This document shows positions 7,712 through 14,890 of a stretch of DNA of 64,000 nt, piece by piece (position 1 is the stretch's first letter; each line of letters starts with the position of its first letter). This stretch comes from BM506 sp031581485 (GTDB lineage Bacteria; Desulfobacterota; Desulfobulbia; Desulfobulbales; SURF-16), in assembly GCA_031581485.1 (NCBI GenBank), contig JAVLBA010000003.1, forward strand, positions 7,265 to 71,264, read 5' to 3'. Made by a program: the position numbers and the translations under genes. Below the pieces are notes generated by a model that did not search any database, was not told the DNA's origin, and was given only the letters and a program-made list of their open reading frames with translations.

Positions 7712-7948
7712 ATAAGGCAATGAAACCTTACAAGATTAACTCAACGAAAAGGTGAACGTCATGGCCGATAAAGCACAAGGTGGATTCGGAAATTTGGTAT
7801 GGGTTCGGGATAAAGACGGAAAAGAGTATGCTTGTTCCGTTGAAGCCCTAAAAGGTAATATCAAAACAAAAGAAGAGCTTACTGAGGAGGAAAGAGAAAA
7901 TTGTACGGATGTAAGCACCATCATTGGCACTGAGCGCTGGTAACTTTG
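7712..7948 (+). repeat. Direct repeat, copy 2
   Basis: Second copy of the 6227-6463 repeat at a constant offset of 1485 bases. It begins inside the 3' third of small gene A, so only the last 11 or so codons of gene A are carried, and it has no copy of the promoter. Differences seen include GGT/GGC near the start, ATGG/ATGA, and GTTGG/GCTGG before the stop. Confidence 0.9.
7761..7943 (+). CDS. Small protein B, copy 2 (60 aa)
   Basis: The amino-acid sequence is identical to that of the protein at 6276-6458, with the same ribosome binding site (AAAAGGTG). It lies upstream of and divergent from the PAS-LuxR gene. The 3' flank differs from copy 1 and carries its own hairpin (7952-7983). No promoter resembling that at 6078-6110 is visible here, so expression is uncertain. 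Perfect protein identity suggests recent duplication or gene conversion. Confidence 0.65.
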   Translation: MADKAQGGFGNLVWVRDKDGKEYACSVEALKGNIKTKEELTEEERENCTDVSTIIGTERW

Positions 7949-7951
7949 TAA

Positions 7952-7983
7952 GAGTCGCACTCTTTAAGAGAAGAGTGCGACTC
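7952..7983 (+). terminator. Perfect 13-bp hairpin after small protein B copy 2
   Basis: GAGTCGCACTCTT (7952-7964) and AAGAGTGCGACTC (7971-7983) form a perfect 13-base-pair stem with a six-base loop. There is no long T run immediately after, so it may be a weak terminator, an mRNA-stabilising hairpin, or a protein-binding palindrome. Confidence 0.55.
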
Positions 7984-8003
7984 CATATTTAAAGAAGAAC
8001 GAC

Positions 8004-8105
8004 ATGAAACATTGCAGCTTGGATAATTTTAAAGAGATCCTCCTTTCATGGATTAAGGACAAATATATCCGCAAGTTAAAAGTGGGTCTGCAAGGACCTT
8101 TCTGA
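8004..8105 (+). CDS. Possible 33-residue small protein
   Basis: A short frame, MKHCSLDNFKEILLSWIKDK and 13 more residues ending GPF, begins 20 bases after the hairpin. It has a weak purine-rich upstream sequence only. Amphipathic and basic; no recognised family. It could be chance. Confidence 0.2.
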   Translation: MKHCSLDNFKEILLSWIKDKYIRKLKVGLQGPF

Positions 8106-8179
8106 ACAACTGATTTCTGTCCAGTGTAATTCTTGAAATAAAATAATGATAACAATGAGTAATACCTAGGAGAACTCGA

Positions 8180-8575
8180 ATGGAACTGAAAGAATATTTC
8201 TCAGATATAAAAGGCGTTGGTGTATTGGCAACAAGTGATGGAGTAGGCGTAGTTAATGCAGCAATATACTCTCGACCTCATGTTGAGGATAAAGACATTG
8301 TCGCATTTATCATGCGAGAGCATTTAACCCATAAAAACTTGCAGGAAAACCGGCACGCTAATTATCTCTTCCTTGAGGATGGCCAAGGCTATCAGGGAGT
8401 GCGTCTCTTTATGACCAAAATAGACGAGACTAACGACTCCGATCTCATCCAGGCCATGACTAGGCGGCACCTTACCCCAGAAGAGGACTGCAAGAAGGGG
8501 CCTAAACATGTAGTACGGTTTCAGGTGGACAAGGTCCTCAAACTTGTTGGTGGCGAAGAAATTCCTCTGGAGTAA
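8180..8575 (+). CDS. PNPOx-fold FMN-binding protein
   Basis: A 131-residue protein of the pyridoxamine 5'-phosphate oxidase-like split-barrel superfamily: GVGVLATSDGVGVVNAAIYSRP, then IVAFIMREHLTHKNLQENRHANYLFLEDGQGYQGVRL. The GYxGxRL strand motif and the length fit the small FMN-binding subfamily found in anaerobes. The ATG follows TAGGAGA at ideal spacing. It lies alone, ahead of the lipid cluster. The role is unknown; flavin or heme redox chemistry would be typical of the family. Confidence 0.8.
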   Translation: MELKEYFSDIKGVGVLATSDGVGVVNAAIYSRPHVEDKDIVAFIMREHLTHKNLQENRHANYLFLEDGQGYQGVRLFMTKIDETNDSDLIQAMTRRHLTPEEDCKKGPKHVVRFQVDKVLKLVGGEEIPLE

Positions 8576-8714
8576 TTGGCGGAATTTCTATATTCGTCAC
8601 CACAAAAAAACATAATTTGAGTGTTGGGGCTTTTTTTTATACATTTAAGGAGTTAGGCAATGCCCATATTGTGCCTTGATGCTCTCTGGGCATAAACAAA
8701 GGAAGGCGTCTGTT

Positions 8715-9497
8715 ATGATTCGACTGCTGGCAATGGAACTGATTTTTATGTTTGCCTTTATGAGCCTCTGGTTCGCCATTGCCCTGTGGCGCAAACGAAA
8801 CGACATTGCCGACATTGTTTGGGGTCTTGGTTTTATTGTCGCCACTTTGGTAGCTATCGTTATCAACTGGCCCATTTCAGGAAGGGCGTGGCTGGTAAGC
8901 GCTCTCGTTTTAATCTGGGGCGGGAGGCTGGCAATCCGCATCTTTCTTCGTAGCCGGGGCAAGGGGGAAGACAGGCGTTACAAGGAATGGCGAGAAAAAT
9001 GGGGTAAACATTTCCTCATCGGCTCTTTCCTGCAAGTCTTTATGCTCCAGGGTTTACTCATCCTGATCATTGCCAGCCCTGTTCTTCTGGTTATCCATTC
9101 AGGTAATACTTCTCTCAACCTTTTGGATTTCATTGGCGTCCTGATCTGGCTCATTGGCTTTAGTTTTGAAATGATGGGCGACTACCAGCTTGACCGCTTC
9201 ACTCAAAACCCTGCCAACAAGGGCAAGGTCATGAAATATGGCCTGTGGCGCTACAGCAGACACCCAAATTATTTCGGTGAGGTTCTGCTTTGGTGGGGTT
9301 TTTTCACAATGGCTCTGTCCGTGGACATGGGTTGGCTGAGCCTGATCGGGCCACTGACCATTACTTTTTTGATCCTCAAGGTCTCCGGCATCCCCCTGGC
9401 TGAAAAAAGATTAAAAAATAAACCAGAATTTCAAGAGTATATGCAAAAAACCAGCGTCTTTATTCCGCTTCCGCCCAAAAAGGAGAATCCGTCATGA
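8715..9497 (+). CDS. DUF1295 membrane protein (steroid 5-alpha-reductase-like)
   Basis: A 260-residue integral membrane protein with about six to seven hydrophobic helices. DUF1295 signatures are DIADIVWGLGF near the N-terminus, the basic RRYKEWREKWGKHF segment in the middle, and GLWRYSRHPNYFGEVLLWWGFF, the conserved C-terminal motif of the steroid-reductase/ICMT-like family. Family members are thought to act on lipid substrates at the membrane. The start at 8715 is chosen because AGGAAGG precedes it and the hydrophobic N-terminus begins there; an ATG at 8676 is possible. Its TGA overlaps the ATG of the next gene, opening a six-gene run. Confidence 0.85.
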   Translation: MIRLLAMELIFMFAFMSLWFAIALWRKRNDIADIVWGLGFIVATLVAIVINWPISGRAWLVSALVLIWGGRLAIRIFLRSRGKGEDRRYKEWREKWGKHFLIGSFLQVFMLQGLLILIIASPVLLVIHSGNTSLNLLDFIGVLIWLIGFSFEMMGDYQLDRFTQNPANKGKVMKYGLWRYSRHPNYFGEVLLWWGFFTMALSVDMGWLSLIGPLTITFLILKVSGIPLAEKRLKNKPEFQEYMQKTSVFIPLPPKKENPS

Positions 9498-9910
9498 TCC
9501 ATGACCTGAAAGTCTACCTCTGTCTGATTCCGATCTTCTTTATCATCGATTATATCTGGCTCGGTAAAATCATGAGCGGCTTCTACCTTAAAGAGTTGGG
9601 CTCCATGGCCAGGGTTTCTAAGAGTAATTTTGATCCGGTAATTTGGGCCGCCATTGTCGTCTACCTCCTCATCCCTTTGGGTATCGTTCTCTTTGTCCTG
9701 CCCGGACTGCCCGATCAAAATTTTATGGTGCCGGCACTGATCAAAGGCATGCTCTATGGCCTGGTTTTATATGGGGTCTACGATATGACTAACCATTCCC
9801 TGCTCCAGAGCTGGTCGATAAAGATGTCCCTGGTGGATATGGCCTGGGGCGCTTTTATTAACAGCGTCGCTACCTTGGCCGGCAAACACTTTGATGTCCT
9901 GTTAAGATAA
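9494..9910 (+). CDS. DUF2177 membrane protein
   Basis: A 138-residue protein with four predicted transmembrane helices, matching DUF2177: IDYIWLGKIMSGFYLKELG near the N-terminus, the central LIKGMLYGLVLYGVYDMTNHSLLQSW and the C-terminal DMAWGAFINSVAT. The ATGA overlap with DUF1295 shows translational coupling. DUF2177 genes often occur with DUF1365, cyclopropane synthase and FAD oxidoreductase genes, and this cluster follows that pattern. Molecular function unknown. Confidence 0.88.
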   Translation: MIHDLKVYLCLIPIFFIIDYIWLGKIMSGFYLKELGSMARVSKSNFDPVIWAAIVVYLLIPLGIVLFVLPGLPDQNFMVPALIKGMLYGLVLYGVYDMTNHSLLQSWSIKMSLVDMAWGAFINSVATLAGKHFDVLLR

Positions 9911-9920
9911 AGGAGAAAAA

Positions 9921-11165
9921 ATGAGGATTGCCATTATCGGCAGCGGCATATCGGGCTTAACTGCTGCTCACCTTCTTCAGAGGGATTTTGACATCCAGAT
10001 ATTTGAGGCCAATGATTATATCGGCGGCCATACCCACACCATTCCTGTGCAGACCGAGTCCGGAAGCTACATGGTGGATACCGGCTTTATTGTCTTTAAC
10101 GAGACGACCTATCCAAACTTTTGCAAAATTATTGACGGGCTGGGGGTTAGATCAAAGCCCACAGAAATGACCTTTAGTGTTAAATGTGCTCAGTCTGGCG
10201 TTGAGTATAACGCCCACTCATTAAATACCCTCTTTTCCCAACGTAAAAACATTTTCTGTCCGGCCCATTACCGGATGATCTACGACATCTTTCGTTTTAG
10301 GAGCGAATTTGAAAATCTGTTGGATCACAAATACGATCATGAACCGCTGGTTCCTTATCTTAAAAATCGTGGTTATGGTGAACGTTTCATCAACCTTTTC
10401 GTGCTGCCCATTACAGCCTCGCTCTGGTCTGCCGGTTTGGATAAATCAAAAAATTTTCCTCTGGGCACCTTTGTCCGCTTCTTTAAGAACCACGGCTTTC
10501 TCGATATCAAGAATCAATTTCAGTGGCGGGTGATTCAAGGTGGCTCCCAGGCATATGTTCCCAGACTGATAGAGTCCTTTAAGGATAAAATCGAACTGCA
10601 CTGCCCTGTCACATCAATAGAGAGAAAAGACGATCAGGTGATGGTCAAACACCAGCAGGGCAGCGATAGTTTTGATCAGGTCATCCTCGCCGTGCATAGC
10701 GACCAGGCCCTTGCCCTGTTGGCAGATCCGTCTGAAGCCGAAAACGAGATCTTGGGCGCCATCGGCTATCAATCCAATGATGTCATTCTTCACACTGACA
10801 GCGCTCTCCTGCCCCGCAAAGAGTCGATCTGGGCCAGCTGGAATTATGCCATTCCCAAAGAGACTCAGGATACGGCATCTCTGAATTATGACATGAATAT
10901 CCTCCAGGGCATTTCGGCTCCGGAAGAGTTTGTGGTGTCGTTAAACCAGCGCCAACATATTGATACTGCTCGAATTATTGGCGAGTATCTTTACCAGCAT
11001 CCGCTCTACACGCCTCAGGTACCGGCGGCCCAAAACCGCCACGCAGAAATTAGCGGCGTCAACCGGACCCATTATTGCGGAGCCTACTGGGGGTATGGCT
11101 TCCATGAGGATGGCGTCAAAAGCGGCCTGAAGGTGGCTCAATTCTTCGGCAAGGAATTGGTATGA
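9921..11165 (+). CDS. FAD-dependent oxidoreductase (amine-oxidase/phytoene-desaturase-like)
   Basis: A 414-residue flavoprotein. The N-terminal dinucleotide-binding motif IGSGISGLTAAHLL with FEANDYIGGHTHT, followed by GFIVFNETTYPNF, is typical of the NAD(P)/FAD oxidoreductases that sit beside DUF1365 and cyclopropane-fatty-acid synthase genes. In the furan-fatty-acid pathway of Rhodobacter sphaeroides an enzyme of this general type (UfaD) desaturates a methylated acyl chain; equivalence here is inference. The gene overlaps the DUF1365 gene by four bases, and AAAGGAGAAA precedes its ATG. Confidence 0.87.
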   Translation: MRIAIIGSGISGLTAAHLLQRDFDIQIFEANDYIGGHTHTIPVQTESGSYMVDTGFIVFNETTYPNFCKIIDGLGVRSKPTEMTFSVKCAQSGVEYNAHSLNTLFSQRKNIFCPAHYRMIYDIFRFRSEFENLLDHKYDHEPLVPYLKNRGYGERFINLFVLPITASLWSAGLDKSKNFPLGTFVRFFKNHGFLDIKNQFQWRVIQGGSQAYVPRLIESFKDKIELHCPVTSIERKDDQVMVKHQQGSDSFDQVILAVHSDQALALLADPSEAENEILGAIGYQSNDVILHTDSALLPRKESIWASWNYAIPKETQDTASLNYDMNILQGISAPEEFVVSLNQRQHIDTARIIGEYLYQHPLYTPQVPAAQNRHAEISGVNRTHYCGAYWGYGFHEDGVKSGLKVAQFFGKELV

Positions 11166-11929
11166 ACAGCTGCATATATCAAGGTGAGGTCAGGCATGCC
11201 CGCTACCAACCGGTGACTAACGGTTTTCACTTCAGGCTGTTTATGATGTATCTCGATCTCTCAGAATTAGACGAAGTCTTTACCAAGAGGTGGCTTTGGT
11301 CCACAAATCATTGCAATCTGGCCTATCTGCGCCGCAAGGATCATTTTGGCGATCCCGCCATCACCATTGATCAGGCAGTGCGTGATTTGGTGGCAGAAAA
11401 AACAGGCACCCCCTGTCAAGGCCCTATCCGCATGCTTTGCCACCTGCGCTACTGGGGCTACTGCTTTAACCCGGCCACCCTTTTTTATTGTTATGATCAA
11501 AGCGGTAAAGAGCTTGAAACCATTATCGTCGAAATTCACAATACCCCCTGGGGCGAAGTGTTTTGCTATGTCCTTGACCGGAAAAATGAGCAACGCCAGG
11601 ACCAGACCAGAACCTATCGGTTTGATAAAGATTTCCATGTCTCGCCGTTCATGGACATGGATGTTTCCTACACATGGCAGTTTAAGGAACCAGGCGATGA
11701 CCTCAAGGTTCTGATGATGGACTTCCACGATGACAAAAAAATCTTTGAGGCCGAACTGATGTTACATCGCCGGGAGATAAACGGTAAAAATCTGGCAGCA
11801 ATGCTCACCAAACATCCCTTGATGACCTTCAAGGTAACTGCAGGCATTTACTGGCAGGCGCTGCGGCTCTGGAAAAAAGGATCACCTTTTTATACTCACC
11901 CCGCTAAAAGCGATGAGGTGGAGGTTTAG
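11162..11929 (+). CDS. DUF1365 domain protein
   Basis: A 255-residue soluble protein matching DUF1365: IYQGEVRHARYQPVTNGFHFRLFMMYLDL at the N-terminus, RMLCHLRYWGYCFNPATLFYCYD in the middle, and EIHNTPWGEVFCYVL and KDFHVSPFMDMDVSYTW further on. The protein is regularly encoded between an FAD oxidoreductase and a cyclopropane synthase and is assumed to act in the same membrane-lipid modification. It starts with ATGA overlapping the previous gene's stop and ends seven bases before the next start. Confidence 0.9.
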   Translation: MNSCIYQGEVRHARYQPVTNGFHFRLFMMYLDLSELDEVFTKRWLWSTNHCNLAYLRRKDHFGDPAITIDQAVRDLVAEKTGTPCQGPIRMLCHLRYWGYCFNPATLFYCYDQSGKELETIIVEIHNTPWGEVFCYVLDRKNEQRQDQTRTYRFDKDFHVSPFMDMDVSYTWQFKEPGDDLKVLMMDFHDDKKIFEAELMLHRREINGKNLAAMLTKHPLMTFKVTAGIYWQALRLWKKGSPFYTHPAKSDEVEV

Positions 11930-11936
11930 TACAAAC

Positions 11937-13223
11937 ATGAACAAAAAACTGATCTCTAAAGAAACAGCCCTGGTCTTGCCCGCCTCTTCCATCGGCCACA
12001 GGCTTTTCACCCTTAATCTCTGCCGTCATATTGTTTTACGACGGCTGGCGGCTCTTCAGGACGGTGTTATTGAGATTGAAGATGGTGATGATGTCTTTTT
12101 GGTCGGCAGAAAAGAAAAAAACAATTTGCAGGCCAAGATAGAGGTCAAAAATCCGATGTTTTACAGAGCCATGGTGTTTGGCGGCAGTATCGGTGCCGGA
12201 GAATCGTACATGCGTGATGAGTGGAGTTGCAGCAATCTCACCGATCTCATTCGGCTCATCGTCTTGAACCAGGATGTCCTGGATACCATTGATGCCGGGC
12301 TTGCGAAGATTACGGCGCCCATCTACAAGCTTTTCCATGTCCGCCGCAAAAACACCAAGAACGGCAGTAAAAAAAATATCAGCGCCCATTACGATTTGGG
12401 CAATAATTTTTATCGCCTCTTTCTCGACGAATCCCTGGCCTACTCCTGCGGCATTTTCAAAGACGAGCAGGCCTCCCTGCATGAGGCCTCCCTGGAAAAA
12501 TTTGAACGGATCTGTAAAAAGCTTGCTCTTTCAGAAGATGACCACCTTCTGGAAATTGGCACGGGCTGGGGAGGTTTTGCCATCTATGCTGCCCAAAATT
12601 ACGGCTGCCGGGTAACCACCACCACAATTTCAAAAGAGCAGCACGATCATGCCGAAAAACGCATCAAAGAAGCCGGCTTGTCAGGTCGAATCGACCTCCT
12701 CTTTCAAGACTATCGTGAGCTTGGCGGAAAATTCGACAAGATAGTCGCCATTGAGATGATCGAGGCGGTGGGGCACCATTTTTACCAGACCTTTTTTAAA
12801 TGCTGTTGTGACCTGTTAAAACCGTACGGCACCATGCTTGTTCAGGCTATTACCATTCAGGACCAGGCCTATGAGCAACATAAGAACACAGCTGACTTCA
12901 TCAGCTGCTACATCTTTCCAGGCTGCTGTATTCCTTCTATTACTGCCATGATTCAGGCCTCTACCAAGGCATCTGAAATGAAACTCTTTCACCTTGAAGA
13001 TATCACCCCCCATTACGCCGCTACCTTGCGAATCTGGCGGCAAAATTTCTTAGACAGGATCGATGAGGTTCGCGATCTGGGATTCAGTGAAAGCTTTATA
13101 AAGATGTGGGAGTTTTATTTATGCTATTGCGAGGCCGGTTTTGCCGAGCGCTACCTCGGCAATGTCCAGATGATCTTCAGCAAGCCGGGATGCCGCCAAT
13201 CGCCAATTTTGCCGAATTTGTAA
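11937..13223 (+). CDS. Cyclopropane-fatty-acyl-phospholipid synthase family methyltransferase
   Basis: A 428-residue SAM-dependent enzyme that adds a methyl or methylene group to the double bond of phospholipid acyl chains. An N-terminal lipid-binding region (about residues 1-110) precedes ISAHYDLGNNFYRLFLDESLAYSCGIF, the SAM motif LLEIGTGWGGFAIYAA, EMIEAVGHHFYQTFF and DFISCYIFPGCCIPS. Length and motifs fit the family. In this neighbourhood it may be a UfaM-like methylase rather than a housekeeping cyclopropane synthase; sequence alone does not decide. The ATG at 11937 is chosen because family alignment begins there; an upstream in-frame codon at 11913 overlaps DUF1365. Confidence 0.92.
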   Translation: MNKKLISKETALVLPASSIGHRLFTLNLCRHIVLRRLAALQDGVIEIEDGDDVFLVGRKEKNNLQAKIEVKNPMFYRAMVFGGSIGAGESYMRDEWSCSNLTDLIRLIVLNQDVLDTIDAGLAKITAPIYKLFHVRRKNTKNGSKKNISAHYDLGNNFYRLFLDESLAYSCGIFKDEQASLHEASLEKFERICKKLALSEDDHLLEIGTGWGGFAIYAAQNYGCRVTTTTISKEQHDHAEKRIKEAGLSGRIDLLFQDYRELGGKFDKIVAIEMIEAVGHHFYQTFFKCCCDLLKPYGTMLVQAITIQDQAYEQHKNTADFISCYIFPGCCIPSITAMIQASTKASEMKLFHLEDITPHYAATLRIWRQNFLDRIDEVRDLGFSESFIKMWEFYLCYCEAGFAERYLGNVQMIFSKPGCRQSPILPNL

Positions 13224-13226
13224 CAC

Positions 13227-13757
13227 ATGCTGATTGCCTTTAATTTAATAAGCTTCCAGATCGGCTGGTTTGCCTCTGTCCTCGGCGCAGCCAATGACAT
13301 GTCCTGGCTTGGGCCGATGGTGGTGGTCTTATTCTTTGCTGCGCACCTCAAAATAAATGGCCACATGGTGCGGGAAATCAGCCTGGGACTGAAGATCATA
13401 ATTATCGGTTTTGTCACCGATACCCTGCTCACCATCTATGGAGTCTACACCCCAAAACCCTTCTTTTTCCCAGCACCGTACAGTCCTCCCTGGCTGATTT
13501 TTTTGTGGCTCAACTTTGCCACCCTGCTTAATGTTTCATTAAAATGGCTCAGCCACCGCTATCTGCTCGCTGTTTTTTTAGGTGGCACAGGAGGTGCTCT
13601 GGCTTACTACGGAGGTAGTGTATTTGGGGTCATGACTTTCAATCCGCCCCTTGTTGTTAATTTGCTGATTACCGGCCTGGTCTGGGCCGCTCTCACCCCG
13701 CTTTTTTTTATCCTTTCACGCTTTATTGACCAAAAGCTGGCACAACAAACAACCTAA
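13227..13757 (+). CDS. DUF2878 membrane protein
   Basis: A 176-residue integral membrane protein with about five helices, matching DUF2878 (FQIGWFASVLGAA near the N-terminus, DTLLTIYGVYTPK in the middle, PPWLIFLWLNFATLLNVSLKWL after it). DUF2878 genes typically follow a cyclopropane synthase gene in the DUF1365 cluster, as here, with three bases between the stop and this ATG. It probably completes the lipid-modification operon. Function unknown. Confidence 0.88.
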   Translation: MLIAFNLISFQIGWFASVLGAANDMSWLGPMVVVLFFAAHLKINGHMVREISLGLKIIIIGFVTDTLLTIYGVYTPKPFFFPAPYSPPWLIFLWLNFATLLNVSLKWLSHRYLLAVFLGGTGGALAYYGGSVFGVMTFNPPLVVNLLITGLVWAALTPLFFILSRFIDQKLAQQTT

Positions 13758-13783
13758 ACTTTATAAGCTCAGAAAAGGACACC

Positions 13784-14365
13784 ATGAAAAAACAAAGCGT
13801 TATCCTCTACGGCTTAACCACCTGCGTTTACTGCAAGGCCGCCAAGAAAATGCTAGAGGATCTGAACATTGAATACCGGGCCATAGAGGCAGATCTTCTT
13901 GCCGATAATGAACGTCAGGAGGTGATTGACGAGCTTAAAAAACTCAATCCGGCTTGCACCTTTCCCACAGTGGTGGTTGGCGATAAGGTCATCACAGGCT
14001 ACAAGGCCCAAGAGATCAAAGAAGCTTTGGGGATTAGAACGGAGGTGGATGATCTTTATGAGCGCTTAAAAAAAATCAACGAACCAAAGGGCTATCTTTT
14101 CAATGGTGAAAAGGAAAAGACCTTTGAGCTTTTGCGAAGCCTGCTGATCAACAAGGATAGATACGGCTATATGGCCTGCCCTTGCCGGCTGGCCTGCGGA
14201 GATAGGGAGAAAGATAGGGATATTATCTGCCCCTGTAATTATCGAGAGCCCGACGTCAAAGAGTTTGGCAGCTGCTACTGCGGACTCTATGTTTCAAAGG
14301 AATGGTATACAGGCAAGATAGAACGGGTCGTCATCCCGGAAAGAAGATCTGCTGACCTTTATTGA
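13784..14365 (+). CDS. Glutaredoxin fused to ferredoxin:thioredoxin reductase catalytic domain
   Basis: A 193-residue two-domain redox protein. Residues 1-85 are a glutaredoxin with active-site CVYC (14-17) and the TFPTVVVGDKVITGY strand. Residues about 90-190 are the catalytic (beta) subunit of ferredoxin:thioredoxin reductase, with paired cysteines CPC (132-134), C138, CPC (149-151) and CYC (164-166), which bind a [4Fe-4S] cluster and the redox-active disulfide. The FTR domain would use ferredoxin electrons to reduce its own glutaredoxin arm or other partners. It lies just after the lipid cluster with a separate ribosome binding site (AAAAGGACACC). Confidence 0.9.
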   Translation: MKKQSVILYGLTTCVYCKAAKKMLEDLNIEYRAIEADLLADNERQEVIDELKKLNPACTFPTVVVGDKVITGYKAQEIKEALGIRTEVDDLYERLKKINEPKGYLFNGEKEKTFELLRSLLINKDRYGYMACPCRLACGDREKDRDIICPCNYREPDVKEFGSCYCGLYVSKEWYTGKIERVVIPERRSADLY

Positions 14366-14424
14366 CAATAGTTATATCATGCCAATAGGAGATTTTTCCG
14401 AAGATGCCATGTGCGAGTAATTGA

Positions 14425-14442
14425 GGTCAGAGTAAAATTAAA
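14425..14442 (+). repeat. REP-like motif, copy 3 (core)
   Basis: GGTCAGAGTAAAATTAAA is the same core as the right arm of the inverted pair at 6573-6592 read in reverse, and is close to the left-arm sequences at 1690-1707 and 6528-6547. Confidence 0.45.
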
Positions 14443-14489
14443 TTTGTTCATTAACTAAGCGGTAGAGGTCATAGAAGGAGGGCAAGCAA

Positions 14490-14565
14490 GCTTTTGACTT
14501 TTGTTGGTTAATTACGGGAAGGACCTTTTGGGCGGAATGCTGTCCGTTTCCCCAGCAGAATGGGG
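14490..14565 (-). repeat. Degenerate dispersed repeat, copy 1
   Basis: About 75 bases resembling 25557-25631 (shared blocks: TTTTGACTTTT-TTGGTTAA, AGGACCTT, GGAATGCTG, CGTTTCC). On the reverse strand both copies translate in the same frame to a related phrase (GN-QHS-QKVLPV-NQ), so they may derive from the 3' end of one transposase gene. Confidence 0.5.
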
Positions 14566-14601
14566 AGTTATAGTCAAATCTGGTGTTTGAGAAAATTGTT
14601 A

Positions 14602-14775
14602 TCAAATGCCCCCCTGTTCATTTCTGAATGTAGCATAATGGCTGAGGAGTTCCTGGAGTTCAACTTCAACAGCATCTGAAATTAATTGGCGGGCTCCGGT
14701 CCACAGCAACTCTGTCAGTGGATCTCCACAAATCTTTCCTGGCTTTTTAAGAGCAATGATTTTATTCTCAGTCAT
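14602..14775 (-). pseudogene. IS256-family transposase N-terminal fragment
   Basis: Translation from the ATG at 14775 gives MTENKIIALKKPGK, then DPLTELLWTGARQLISDAVEVELQELL and HYATFRNEQGG. This is the conserved N-terminus of mutator/IS256 transposases (DPLTEvLR-GAR-LL--AVEAEV--FL). The frame stops after about 57 residues, far short of the roughly 400-residue enzyme and before the DDE residues, so it is a remnant. Confidence 0.75.
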
Positions 14776-14829
14776 GACGTATCCTGTTGGAATCAAGTTT
14801 TGGTGAACTATTCCAACAGGATACGTCAT
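14774..14829. repeat. Perfect 20-base inverted repeat beside the IS256 remnant
   Basis: ATGACGTATCCTGTTGGAAT (14774-14793) and its exact reverse complement (14810-14829) are separated by 16 bases. It lies at the 5' end of the transposase fragment. It could be a leftover terminal structure, or a strong hairpin limiting transposase expression. Confidence 0.8.
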
Positions 14830-14890
14830 TTTTTATCTTGCGGCTCCCTCAAACACCACTTTGGAGCATACCTCGTAGCCGGGTCATACC

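Larger units (their letters stand above)
14366..14890. other. Gene-free stretch with mobile-element debris
   Basis: This 525-base interval holds a REP-like motif (14425-14442), one copy of a degenerate dispersed repeat (14490-14565), an IS256-type transposase fragment (14602-14775, reverse) and a perfect 20-base inverted repeat (14774-14829). No intact gene is supported. Confidence 0.7.
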
